DNA from: a virus
Direction: 5' to 3' (one strand)
Virus record (IMG/VR): IMGVR_UViG_3300006750_000006
Span: 1-64,000 of that record
DNA length: 64,000 nucleotides
The notes under the pieces were generated by a model. The model ran no database searches. It worked only from the letters and a program-made list of their open reading frames with translations, and had not been told where the DNA came from. Both the position numbers and the translations under genes were made by a program. How positions within the stretch are numbered: position 1 is the first letter of the stretch; every line of letters starts with the position of its first letter. Shown here piece after piece: positions 18,801 to 26,200 of this stretch.

Positions 18801-19498
18801 CAGCTACGATTATTAGTGGAATAGAACAGGGTATTCGAGCTGCCATAACTGTTGCGGAACAAGATAAAATATCTGCTGAATTTGCGGTCAGCCAAGCAGA
18901 AGTTAACGCACAAATTGCATCAGACCCTGCCAAGATTCAGTGGAAATTAATTAGTCCAACTGATAGAGCAGCTGCTTATGGGAATACTACTTTAAATCTT
19001 GATGGTCCTATCAAGGGCTGGGAGTTTCCAAATGATGCTAGCGTTGAAGTCGACCCAGAGACCGGTGAACAAATTGCGCAACAGCAAGGTGATGTAGAGA
19101 TTTCACAAGACTTCTTAAATGCGCTAGCTGATGTACAAGATAAATATAGTGAGTGGCAAGATGCAGGCCTTGAGGTGAGATCAGTTGATATTCTTCTTAA
19201 TGGTGATCCCAATGATCCGAAGTCGATAGGCCTCAAGGGCGATCTAAATGAAACCTTAAAACAAGCTAAAGAGATTACTGATGCAGCTTTTAGCTCTCCC
19301 TACGCTCTCCCATCGTTGTGGGCTTCTTTGGTTCCCTCAACAATACCATTTTTTGGTGGCTTATCCCCGATGGGAGGTCCACCCAGTACTATTCCTGGCA
19401 TGATTTATCTTGCTTTATTGTTTTTAGATATGTACGAAGAAAAACAACATGATGATGGTCAACTTAGTGAGGAAGAAGATTGTGATGAACAATTATAA
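9899..19498 (+). CDS. Giant virion protein of 3199 residues
   Basis: The largest gene in the window, with an AAGG ribosome-binding site. Predicted content is mixed: a beta-rich N-terminus, a coiled-coil-prone block (about 340-420), and several hydrophobic helices at about 926-962 (LLSALLGMIASMLGQILGLL), 1396-1426 (VLVAAQAILAYFYPAPLLGL) and 2930-2977 (IIFMTPLLILKGLVELIDPA). The acidic C-terminus ends EEEDCDEQL, and cysteines recur throughout. Hydrophobic helices in a huge virion protein would fit a tape measure, but long regular coiled coil is lacking, so a baseplate or ejected internal protein is equally possible. It is flanked by a spike-like gene and gp25. Short GC-rich patches occur around 14083-14240 and 15145-15310. 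No enzymatic motif was recognised. Confidence 0.7.
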   Translation: MASHIIKNLNKPNKSKKRSSPFLPVRYSPSENNPKLELGWDDENFLLINNEGKLVNPEKEDCDGIELPPEVEVEVIEIVNSLTGIWYGFVFTSNDVPTEKINSWTADETKVLYARPHYFEKTDSAPDILISNNLTKKEASDAESGLLEGAKLIAPDSNLNWKKLEKYDVRLAYYNFNKHNRKNIPEDLLIIDASTIEQNPTFRYSEGLYYFIAEDGKRKTAEELGVEGDAEESQETAKSEEAAVSAGSIKTEAFETLLRYLNKDISSSNHNVLIRTLLKNRYFVNVSEHVTTNSSNPKNQKILFAISANYIDGLPSSDLKYGSEFDPNHEDDAPFAKGRDYAFFIKLKDLRGQVDDLVESFEQIKSKVEEFRQSGGKIKNPNNIDFDVEQQIEALKEFPDIIDEFLERQADALVTNSDVISRAAAQGTNTDDDHIIQIGLKDNNVIGGNVRETISYILFSPDNKYLSNIDNISLYELDPWLTKEEASGAKESKRSGIDLRNGLNWLRSKFIGTQGTRTLHYLMAQKSIIGFNELASSDVKLNEWMKFLQNFSAPPFLIQLTRDKRREEEAGDYDCVELIEGFLEREKSGEPLTAKENNEQQKILKNPKCAEAWRKAKQKDTSSADSSLSKKGLLGTSKVVKGVSKSAGEQNLKLLYTGLLHNLDPQALLSLLMACIQSRLGIPLTAEALCEAAITKLIEDAGIQEFTNTIIEAFPELEVELGEAIVELKLTNTTVNEDGERADINFDGAPIAAALFSRDDDLDAANSVREMEQSGVSIDLTPGTFTDAATGGSKPYAEIDINAATRNFLELGFTEEETNALLVKDGYLEPSQVQYQSNSDNRIFSETEDSYDNSPYGKVQNAGKFVQYLKSRIGLHALCEGIVGPLLEMPGGFLSDPGGFIKQLRPPSLSIPKIALPDSLATEDMIGDFGDQLLSALLGMIASMLGQILGLLLEELISACFEEDTDLGRTGNSNNLTSVPIPFDELQNALGSIGTVGDLPLSDVGDWAKDILSNNNLSPSQICALLKGNASNSTLKDCLEATKLNNPEMYENGIESSAEIRTLFRTIGEHINLDICDAIGTTLPSVADACGVSYNYDARCAELQMAGLTKEECDKQIKKELEDLKNKILALSGWLFPNSNPLDGILSDKCGPQGLFILPPAIKDSMAWLTDEILTYIKYSLLEDLQSLKFFSLPPRAVMAAADPGEMEAAAQAITDQVQEEPYHALALAYIGGGDQDGSGGYKTAENDYHMCYSATRHYLPREADLKEEFESFSVGNANGPKGKPDLRDHRMFEPLVFNDFDPGSGFQFKELMNNFFPNDVKVEIRKIAVDLGLSDFEKDTTDLTVLGNDTETLYNTWQEWKRATELLEQQMQAFIDNDQTLLDQIAEELDTVGEVVLVAAQAILAYFYPAPLLGLIADFWAVIEGGWNDFRAEVDPAFKRRQQAREKNERIRIAEEEMVPRISEMQALTTVTRIDYENSDAQLDIAEADYETLVNQIGAEIKVRVNKMPMPMNIEKLFFTANLFLLWTGSNRGFLLDEEHQVASERYGGYAPFGIDYSVLWPDPSPGDAGAESNMNLAATRPFSHIPDAHGDMVIYYPLDRKLRDIHELRPTWRHMLRMFTGVKEPTTVFNCTGEDAVCSWNVKPGSLSTNLSPGINYLANLADADSQVIPNDIIEAFMNLTFGEATGLTRRRLRAMYPKFASSDAIEGVICQKSTYKFKELTNVYLDVTILDEELAVSIIAEDLDSWVAPGYEDWSLALLVFMQALGWSDKKIARNNVLPTVKLGTWPLALMDILVDAGAIRYETRTTSVEFDDDLGNFLGYAPVFAVFKKYVRDPDNPWEQDAKGLAHATSLEGRKVNIELYDSLVDSSIFPELFDRKISSNIAGSIETTAIMMAPGGTYSNFNPNYLKYDLPFTEIISSDQNARRQVEEVLNLFKNSSSQAIATALDGIQSVSLNNILLYQNMLAPLENTNEIQKNGLKDVSKLIKGKISPDHPPTYNGAIESDSWVSDGIYNFNFQTGYAPDIQNLLSDIGLNSSNDISDLLSANKIVNTVEHNSKAVIFGRLLTHKLKKLLEKYPNEEDTTSSDVTKEEVLRHVSRNLSDTGYASLQFAYSNQMFVKLKNSRLHYRKFLRKLWKKILKSPLVSQDLNSKCQQTFNYITSPDKKTETDFFDLEKVKPKIMDFYENSVCRDVYDKAPEGHNAVKDSLIGGCILLLIKVYTLEMCLASVISWDSFDIGDIFKDRAMVKVVVANIKQDITNFEKFTEYSNDIVKKLENLEDYESYMLASQASSIEYLIKKESEDISATIKSLFLNSSPLSTDLDLDITLSSDEKEHWDSDEKILYKFMKEAGHEYVVDAKFTNNIYTMNYGWDMNLVPGRFTSPQKMENDIYTGLWVANSGIDLFGMSKSDVQQKLHLHSLPMTFHENGELHAVTWPNKWEIYDPYNPNVPTKEYIDYASDYYNSAERINEVSKHNQNCYEMLFTNEINSKLGNITFQPYVKIVDTQTSDLEGLVAKDYIFAETPSGEPCEDTPQATSHTMLKDLPLPFLGYYRNENNVFGCKIYDYVPLDVWSYFYTHVFLKKIMDVPEYKMIYEQYGIKPFFKEIKFGIRMVYSRKDYSIDIGDKIKELVGSNNLKKAKAIYNFRREVSTTQTKTYKTHPSTTASPGPDVVQAVVTDGEVVYLNPDVNLSSVWGAAAGGPEAKLWYVKQLEELSKSHEGQNWPSIVKETTDAINLAPELQIPIVEVERHLDFHHNPHGFSIGGFSGVSQNRPGNFFSYDELGYLASDPMYIGSNTSVSDLQSDAYADTIKGVINNPAQFFYKRIAKDLLAELKQTPEFRLMFEHLFPMHRYMSLAFLYSGDGLSKFIPEPTDVLDETKEAILTTIQSLFESDNFVYDSTVGESMLEASLMRGSLGTRGNSPDTTKMLLKIIFMTPLLILKGLVELIDPAISISKKIIDLAATIAATIISGIEQGIRAAITVAEQDKISAEFAVSQAEVNAQIASDPAKIQWKLISPTDRAAAYGNTTLNLDGPIKGWEFPNDASVEVDPETGEQIAQQQGDVEISQDFLNALADVQDKYSEWQDAGLEVRSVDILLNGDPNDPKSIGLKGDLNETLKQAKEITDAAFSSPYALPSLWASLVPSTIPFFGGLSPMGGPPSTIPGMIYLALLFLDMYEEKQHDDGQLSEEEDCDEQL

Positions 19499-19514
19499 GT
19501 TTCATTTTGCGTTA

Positions 19515-19522
19515 CTATTTAT
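19515..19522 (+). promoter_or_regulatory. CTANTTAT motif before gp25 (candidate late promoter)
   Basis: CTATTTAT lies 26 bases before the gp25 ATG in a 50-base gap. It is one of six CTANTTAT sites found in gaps before genes of the late block, and might be this phage's gp55-dependent promoter element. The role is inferred from recurrence only. Confidence 0.35.
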
Positions 19523-19548
19523 GTTAATAGATTGTAGGAATTTTTAAT

Positions 19549-19932
19549 ATGAATGGAATCGGACCCCAATTGCCGCTTGCTCGTGATAGTAAAAGTGGTG
19601 CTTATTCTTTAGTAACTTTATACAAGAATGAAGTAAAACAAAATTTAAAAAATTTGATGTTAACTTCTCCTGGCGAACGCGTTATGTTGCCTGATTTTGG
19701 GGTTGGTTTGAGACATTTTCTTTTCGAGCCAGAAAAAGGATTGGCGTCGGAAATAAAAAGTAGAATATTTTCTCAAGTTGGAAAATATATGCCATTTGTA
19801 AAAATTAAGAATGTAAAATTTAAACCGGCTAGAGAGAATCGTAGTAATCCTAATATGTTATCAATTATAATTGAATATAATATTCCGAGTTTGAATTCGA
19901 ATTCAACTTTGATATTGAACGGCCCAGCATAG
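19549..19932 (+). CDS. gp25: Baseplate wedge protein gp25
   Basis: A 127-residue member of the GPW/gp25 family, which forms part of the baseplate wedge and nucleates sheath assembly in contractile tails. The family pattern is clear: Y..V.LY.NEVKQNLKNLMLT, SPGERVMLPDFGVGLRHFLF (about residues 43-62), EIKSRIFSQVGKYMPFVKI, and a final beta strand MLSIIIEYNIP. Length and order match T4 gp25 and its relatives. The gp6 homologue follows at once, as expected for interacting wedge proteins. Confidence 0.95.
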   Translation: MNGIGPQLPLARDSKSGAYSLVTLYKNEVKQNLKNLMLTSPGERVMLPDFGVGLRHFLFEPEKGLASEIKSRIFSQVGKYMPFVKIKNVKFKPARENRSNPNMLSIIIEYNIPSLNSNSTLILNGPA

Positions 19933-19953
19933 AATTAATAGGAAATATAAATA

Positions 19954-21750
19954 ATGGCTAAAGATAGCAAAAAACTTATTAGATACACAAATCGCGATTT
20001 TAAAACGATTAAAGAGGGCTTGGTAGAATATACAAAAAGATATTATCCAAGTGTTTTTAAAGATTTTTCTGAAGCCAGCTTTGGTTCAATGATGCTTGAT
20101 ACTGTGGCGTATGTTGGGGATGTTCTTTCGTTTTATTTAGATTACCAGGTAAATGAGTCTTTCTTGGATACAGCAGTAGAATATAATAATGTAGTACGTC
20201 TAGGGGAACAGGCTGGCTATAGAGAAATGCTTAGATCAAATTCTTTTGGTCTGGTTACGCTTTATGTTCTGGTTCCAACGGACCCGAATGGTACTGGCCC
20301 AGACATAAATTATTTACCTATTTTAGTAAAGGACACTAAATTTACTTCTAAATCTGGCCAGGTTTTCACTTTGCTTGATAACGTCGATTTCGCCAATTCT
20401 GATAATGAGGTAGTTGTTGCCACAAGCGATACAACCACTGGCGTCCCAACTGCTTTTGCTGTTAAATCTTATGGAAGAATTGTGTCTGGTGAAATGAAAC
20501 AAGAAACTATTAATGTTGGAGATTTTAAAAGATTTTTAACTGTATCATTGGCGGATCCAAACATAACAGAAATAGTTTCAGTAACCGATACCGAGGGTCA
20601 TGAATATTTTGAAGTCGACTATCTTTCACAGGACACAATTTTTAGAACAGTAATTAACAAGGATCCAGATACGAGAGATAATGTACCTAGTATCATTGTT
20701 GCTGCCTCTGTTCCGCGCCGATTCACCGTTTCGAGCCGCGCCGGCCAAACTTCTTTGAAATTTGGATATGGCTCCGAATCTTCTTTAAAAACAGATAATA
20801 TAACTCACCCCTCTAATGTAGTGTTAAAAATGCATGGTAGAGATTACGAGACCGAATCTTCATTTGACCCGTCCAAATTATTAGAAACTGATAAATTTGG
20901 AGTCGCGCCAGCAAATACTGCTTTGAGAATTACTTTCAGAACTAATTCTTCTTCAAACGCCAATGTAGCTACAAAATCAGTTACTAATGTGGCTAGCCCG
21001 ATATTTATTTTTAGTGAAAATGCTACTAATCAAAATAAAATTAATTTTGTCAGGGGTGGGTTGGAAGTAACAAATGAAGATCCTATTACTGGAGATGTTT
21101 CGCTTCCCTCTCTTGGGGAACTTAAACAGAGAGTTAATGACGTCTTTGCTACACAGAATAGAGCAGTGACAACCGAGGACTATGAAGCCATTGTTTACAG
21201 GATACCACCAAAATTTGGGAAAGTTAAAAGGGCAAAAATTATTCGTGATGTTGATTCCTTTAAAAGAAACTTGAATTTATATTTGCTCACAGAAGATTCA
21301 GATCAAAATTTGATAGTTTGTAGCCAAATATTAAAAAACAATATTAAAACTTGGCTAAACCACTTCAAGATGATCAATGATACTATTGATATACTTGATG
21401 CAAAAGTTATTAATATAGGTATAAAATTTGTTGCTGTTACCAATTATGATCAAGATAAGTTTGAAGCTCTTAATGAATCTATAAAAGCAATTCAAAAAGA
21501 ATTTGTGCAAAAGCTCGACCTCGGCCAACCAATCTATATTACAAAAATATATGATATATTAAATGAGCTTGATGAGGTTGTTGATGTCACGAATGTCCAA
21601 ATAGAACACAAAGTCGGAGGCTTGTATTCTGATTTTTCATATGATATAAATGAAAACATTTCAGCCGACGGCCGTATATTATATGCACCTGAAAATGTAG
21701 TTTATGAATTAAAATATCCGAATCTCGATATTAAGGGAACTATTAAGTAA
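19954..21750 (+). CDS. gp6: Baseplate wedge protein gp6 (baseplate J-like)
   Basis: A 598-residue homologue of the T4 gp6 / baseplate J family, which forms the inner wedge ring with gp25. The N-terminus RYTNRDFKTIKEGLVEYTKR and the following FSEASFGSMMLDTVAYVGD (about residues 39-57) and LSFYLDYQVNESFLDTA are hallmark segments. Later AVTTEDYEAIVYRIPPKFGK (about 405-424) and the C-terminal VDVTNVQIEHK are also typical. AGGAAA precedes the ATG. Its stop overlaps the next start (TAATG), so the two are translationally coupled. No oddities. Confidence 0.93.
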   Translation: MAKDSKKLIRYTNRDFKTIKEGLVEYTKRYYPSVFKDFSEASFGSMMLDTVAYVGDVLSFYLDYQVNESFLDTAVEYNNVVRLGEQAGYREMLRSNSFGLVTLYVLVPTDPNGTGPDINYLPILVKDTKFTSKSGQVFTLLDNVDFANSDNEVVVATSDTTTGVPTAFAVKSYGRIVSGEMKQETINVGDFKRFLTVSLADPNITEIVSVTDTEGHEYFEVDYLSQDTIFRTVINKDPDTRDNVPSIIVAASVPRRFTVSSRAGQTSLKFGYGSESSLKTDNITHPSNVVLKMHGRDYETESSFDPSKLLETDKFGVAPANTALRITFRTNSSSNANVATKSVTNVASPIFIFSENATNQNKINFVRGGLEVTNEDPITGDVSLPSLGELKQRVNDVFATQNRAVTTEDYEAIVYRIPPKFGKVKRAKIIRDVDSFKRNLNLYLLTEDSDQNLIVCSQILKNNIKTWLNHFKMINDTIDILDAKVINIGIKFVAVTNYDQDKFEALNESIKAIQKEFVQKLDLGQPIYITKIYDILNELDEVVDVTNVQIEHKVGGLYSDFSYDINENISADGRILYAPENVVYELKYPNLDIKGTIK

Positions 21751-23252
21751 TGGCGATTAAAAGATATAAAGCATCAAAAGATAACACCATAACCAATGCT
21801 TATAAATTAAATTTAAGTACACGCGGAACCGGTTCGAATATGGGAGCTTCTGATATTTTAGAAGTATTTTCGATATATGGCCAGCAGACAACTTCTTCAG
21901 CTGAACTCTCCCGTATACTACTTCAGTTCCCAGTTGATACAGTTTCAGCTGATCGTTTAGCAGGCATAATCCCAGCAGTAGGAAGCGCTAGTTTTTATTT
22001 AAGAATGTTTAACGCGCGACACTCTGAGCAGCTCCCAAAAGACTTTACTGTGAATGTGCTGGCAGTTTCACAATCCTGGCAAGAAGGATTTGGTCTTGAT
22101 ATGGAAAGCTACACTGATGAAACTGAAGATGCCATAGAGGGCTCGAACTGGGTAAATAGAGATTCAAATCCGGTTGCCACATGGGATCAAATTGGCGGAG
22201 ATTACCACTCTTCTTCTTATCTTGCTGGTTCTACAATGCCAAACTACACTTTTACTTTTAACAACGGCGATGAAAATCTTCTTCTTGATGTAACAACTGC
22301 AGTAGAGGAATGGCTAGATGGAACACAAGTTAATAATGGTTTTGGTATATTTTTAACTTCTAGTCAGGAGGCTCACACAACAGCCTCAGATAGTTCTGTG
22401 CTATTAAATGCCGAAGGGCAACAAACAAGTTTTTATACAAAACGATTCTTTTCCAGATCAAGTGAATTTTTCTTTAAAGTGCCCGTATTAGAAGTACGTT
22501 GGGATTCTCGGGTGATGGACGATAGAGGAATATTCTATGCTAGTAGTTCTGTTGCCCCCGCAGTAGATAATTTAAATAATTTATATTTGTACAACTATAT
22601 TCGTGGGTCTCTCAAGGATATACCCCACAGCGAAGATTTAATGGTTAGTTTGTATGCGTCATACAATGATGGCCCAACTGGAAGTTCTTTGATCACCCCG
22701 GTTACAGCATCGAAGGTTGATACTGGCATCTATAAGGCCCAATTATCAGTCAATACTACTTCTTCTCTTATACATGACGTATGGTCTGGTAGCGCTGGGG
22801 GAGAATATAAAACTGGCTCAATATCCGTTAAGAGCTTTAATGATGTGTGTGTGCTTACTGCGAATGACTATCTGCAGCACACAACTAAGATCACTAATTT
22901 AAAACATTCATATGGTAAAGAAGAAAAGGCTAAACTTAGAGTATTCACCAGGCCTAGAAATTTTAGTCCAACAATTTATACTGTTGCTTCAACGGATATC
23001 CAGGGCTCTATAATTCCCAGTGCTTCATATGAAGTTATTAGAATGGCTGATGGTGAAACAATTTTTAATCATTCAACGGCCAGCGCTGATTATCATACTT
23101 ATTTGTCTTATGACGAATCTGGAGGTTATTTTGATTTTGACATGTCTTTATTAGAGCCTGGCTATATGTATGCTTTTAAATTTGCTTATTTCTCCTCAGA
23201 CGACTGGCGAGAACAGAAAGAATTATTTAAATTTAGAGTAGAGAGTAATTAA
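21750..23252 (+). CDS. Virion protein with DNRLRE-like beta domain
   Basis: A 500-residue protein starting in a TAATG overlap with gp6. Residues about 40-250 follow the DNRLRE-type pattern seen in phage and bacterial surface proteins: SRILLQFPVD, VLAVSQSWQEGFGLDMESYT, then DVTTAVEEWLDGTQVNNGFG and GIFLTSSQE. The second half is beta-rich (SIIPSASYEVIRMADGETIF). It is probably an accessory baseplate or tail-surface protein, inferred from its place between gp6 and two huge structural genes. The specific T4 counterpart is unclear. Confidence 0.7.
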   Translation: MAIKRYKASKDNTITNAYKLNLSTRGTGSNMGASDILEVFSIYGQQTTSSAELSRILLQFPVDTVSADRLAGIIPAVGSASFYLRMFNARHSEQLPKDFTVNVLAVSQSWQEGFGLDMESYTDETEDAIEGSNWVNRDSNPVATWDQIGGDYHSSSYLAGSTMPNYTFTFNNGDENLLLDVTTAVEEWLDGTQVNNGFGIFLTSSQEAHTTASDSSVLLNAEGQQTSFYTKRFFSRSSEFFFKVPVLEVRWDSRVMDDRGIFYASSSVAPAVDNLNNLYLYNYIRGSLKDIPHSEDLMVSLYASYNDGPTGSSLITPVTASKVDTGIYKAQLSVNTTSSLIHDVWSGSAGGEYKTGSISVKSFNDVCVLTANDYLQHTTKITNLKHSYGKEEKAKLRVFTRPRNFSPTIYTVASTDIQGSIIPSASYEVIRMADGETIFNHSTASADYHTYLSYDESGGYFDFDMSLLEPGYMYAFKFAYFSSDDWREQKELFKFRVESN

Positions 23253-23275
23253 ATTACAAAGTTGGGATTGAAAAT

Positions 23276-26200
23276 ATGAGCATTAAGGATTTATTTGATA
23301 AGGGCCATTCGCTAAAGTTTCTTAAAAATAAATCCCAAGATGATTTAGCTAAAGATTTAGAATCTGCAAAATATATTGATGAATATTCAACTAGAAGAGA
23401 TAGATTTTTTCCAGATGTTGATTTTGCAACTGCTTCTAACTTTGCTCGTTTTGGGTTGGCTGAACTTTACTATGAAAATTCTATTAAAAGAATTTATCAA
23501 ACCTACCCATATGATGGTTCATTAACAGAAAAGATTGAATGGGAAAATGAAAGTACCTATTTAGATCTTTTTATGTTTGAGAATGAATATCCTCGAACTA
23601 ATGGCCATATAATTATTAATGGTGCGACAAGTACTTATACTGCAACTGAAGAAAGTAATATATATAGCAGTAGCCTCCCGCAGTATGTTCTTTTCCACGG
23701 CGGCCCTCATGCCGATGCATCGGGAGATTACAAAAATGATTTTTCTGCCGGCCCTTCAGGCCCAGGTGTAACAAAAGCCAACATATATGATGTGGGAACA
23801 CAACAAACCAATAATCTTGAACTTGATCCTTCGAAGGGGGTAACTGTTGAGTTCTGGATGAAAAAAGATGGCTGGGCCTCGACTACTCTTCGAAAACAGG
23901 AATATCCTTTTAGTCTTGTTTCTGCTAACGGCGAGCATTTTTATTTAAGATATCATGGTCTAACAGCAACAGATAGAAGTAGATTCTATTTTCGAATTGA
24001 ATCTGGTTCTGTGAGCGATACTGCTTTACTTGAAACGGGCCTATCGGATATTGCGGATGGTAATTGGCATCATTATACATTTACATTCAAGACGTACGGC
24101 TCTGTGAATAAAGTGAATTTTTATGTTGATGGGATTCATAAAGAAACTACGACACTTACCGTTGGATTGGTAACCGGTACTTTTGGTGGAACCCTTTCGG
24201 CTTCACTTGGCGCCTTGGCCGGCCCTGTTGGATCTAGTGCGGCACAGGGCTGGGGCAATGTAGTATCCTGCTCTTTCGATGAATTTAGATACTGGAAAAC
24301 AGAAAGAGATGCACAACAAATTGGAAGATATTATAGAACTCAAATTGGTGGTGGAACAAACACTGATAACGATAAATATGATAATGTAACAAACAAAGTA
24401 GATCTTGGCGTCTATTTTAAATTTAATGAGGGTATAGTAGGAAATACTTCTACTGACTCTGCAGTATTGGATTATTCTGGAAGAATTTCTAATGGTAATT
24501 TCGTAAATTATAGTTCTGAATGCAGATCCACTGGATCAGCAATGGTTTTATCAACTGCTGCTGATTATGAATTTGAAGATCCAATTGTTTATTCAGATCA
24601 TCCAGATGTAGTATCACTATTAAGTAACAAGATGGATGTTGGGTCAATGCACGATCATCTGAATGTTGCTTCCATATATAAATCAGTACCCGGGTGGATC
24701 CTAGAAGAAGATGAATCTGAATCTAGCCATTTAAAGTTTTTAACACAAATTATTGCTAGCTACTTTGATAATTTATATTTGCAAATGGAGAGCCTCCCGA
24801 GATTAAAAGATATAAATTATCCTTATGACAACAACTATGAAAAGCCCCTGCCTTTTGCTGATTATTTACTTGGTACACGCGGCCTTGAAACTCCAGAATT
24901 GTTCGCCGATGCTTCCATATTGGCAAAATATCTTCAAAGAGGAGAAAAAAAGCTTTATGAACAGAAACTTTATGAAGTAAAAAATACAATATACCAAAAT
25001 ATATATAATAATTTATCATATATACAAAAATCAAAAGGTACCATAAAGTCTTTAAGAAATTTTCTTAGATGTTATGGAATAGATGAAGAATTAATTAAAA
25101 TAAATATTTATGCGGCTAATGACACATATGAATTAAAAGAAAATACTTCGCATGCTTCTGTAAAGAAGAAATATCTTGATTTCGATGATTTAGAAACAAG
25201 ATTCGCCAGTACTGGATTGTATGATAACTCATATACTGCGACTGCTTATCAGTATTATGACTCGATAGACTCTAATTCAATATCTTATATTCCTGGGGTT
25301 TCTGCTTCTTTTATGTCTGGCGCCTCAATGACTTTGGAAGCAGAAGTAATCTTCCCTAAAAGATTTTTATCTGGTGATGACAACTACCAGTTGTTTCCCT
25401 CTTTAACTTCTTCTATCGCGGGCCTCCACGCCGCAGTAGCTGACAACGAAGATTTAACATACGCCACAGATAATACAATTAATTTTAATTTTGTTGTAAA
25501 CAAAGGAAACAATGACAGGAGAAATGCTAGTTTTGCTCTAGTGAGTGACGGTTTGTTGCCAATATTATCTACGTTGGAAACAGAAACTTTCATGGGTATA
25601 TATGACAATGAAAAATGGAATTTAGCATTTAGATTAAGACCAACAAAGCATCCTATTGCTAACTTAGTTGATGGCAGCCTAGAAGAAGCTAGCACTGCTT
25701 ATACTTATGAGTTTTATGGTGTCAATTACCTATCAAATATATTACAGAATGAATTCTCTTTGAGTGGTACGATGAGCCTATCCGATGCAGAAAAATTCTT
25801 CACACAACCAAAAAGAATTTATGCTGGTGCAACGAGAGAAAATTTTACAGGAAGTGTTTCTAGACATTCAGACGTAAAAGTTTCATCTGTAAAATTCTGG
25901 TTTGATTATCTGCCCAATGAAACAATTCGTGCTCATGGGAAAGATGCTAGTATATATGGCCCACTACACCCCTATAAAAATAGTAATTTTGCGTCCAGTC
26001 ATACAGAATTATTCGATGATTTTATTCCGCAAATAGAAACTTTGGCTCTAAATTGGACACTTGACAGCGTAACCGGCTCAAACCCTTCGGGACAATTTTT
26101 AATTGAAGATTTTGCTTCAGGCTCAACCTCTGACCGCAATATATCTAGACATGGCTGGGTTAGTGATGTCGCCAAATATAATTACACCGGCCGAGGAGAC

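Noticed and set aside
19946-19953. Exact T4 late octamer TATAAATA directly before the gp6 start
   Set aside because: It abuts the ATG, leaving no room for a leader or for the AGGAAA ribosome-binding site. Similar AT-rich spacers precede several starts (9899, 44632), so it is more likely spacer sequence.
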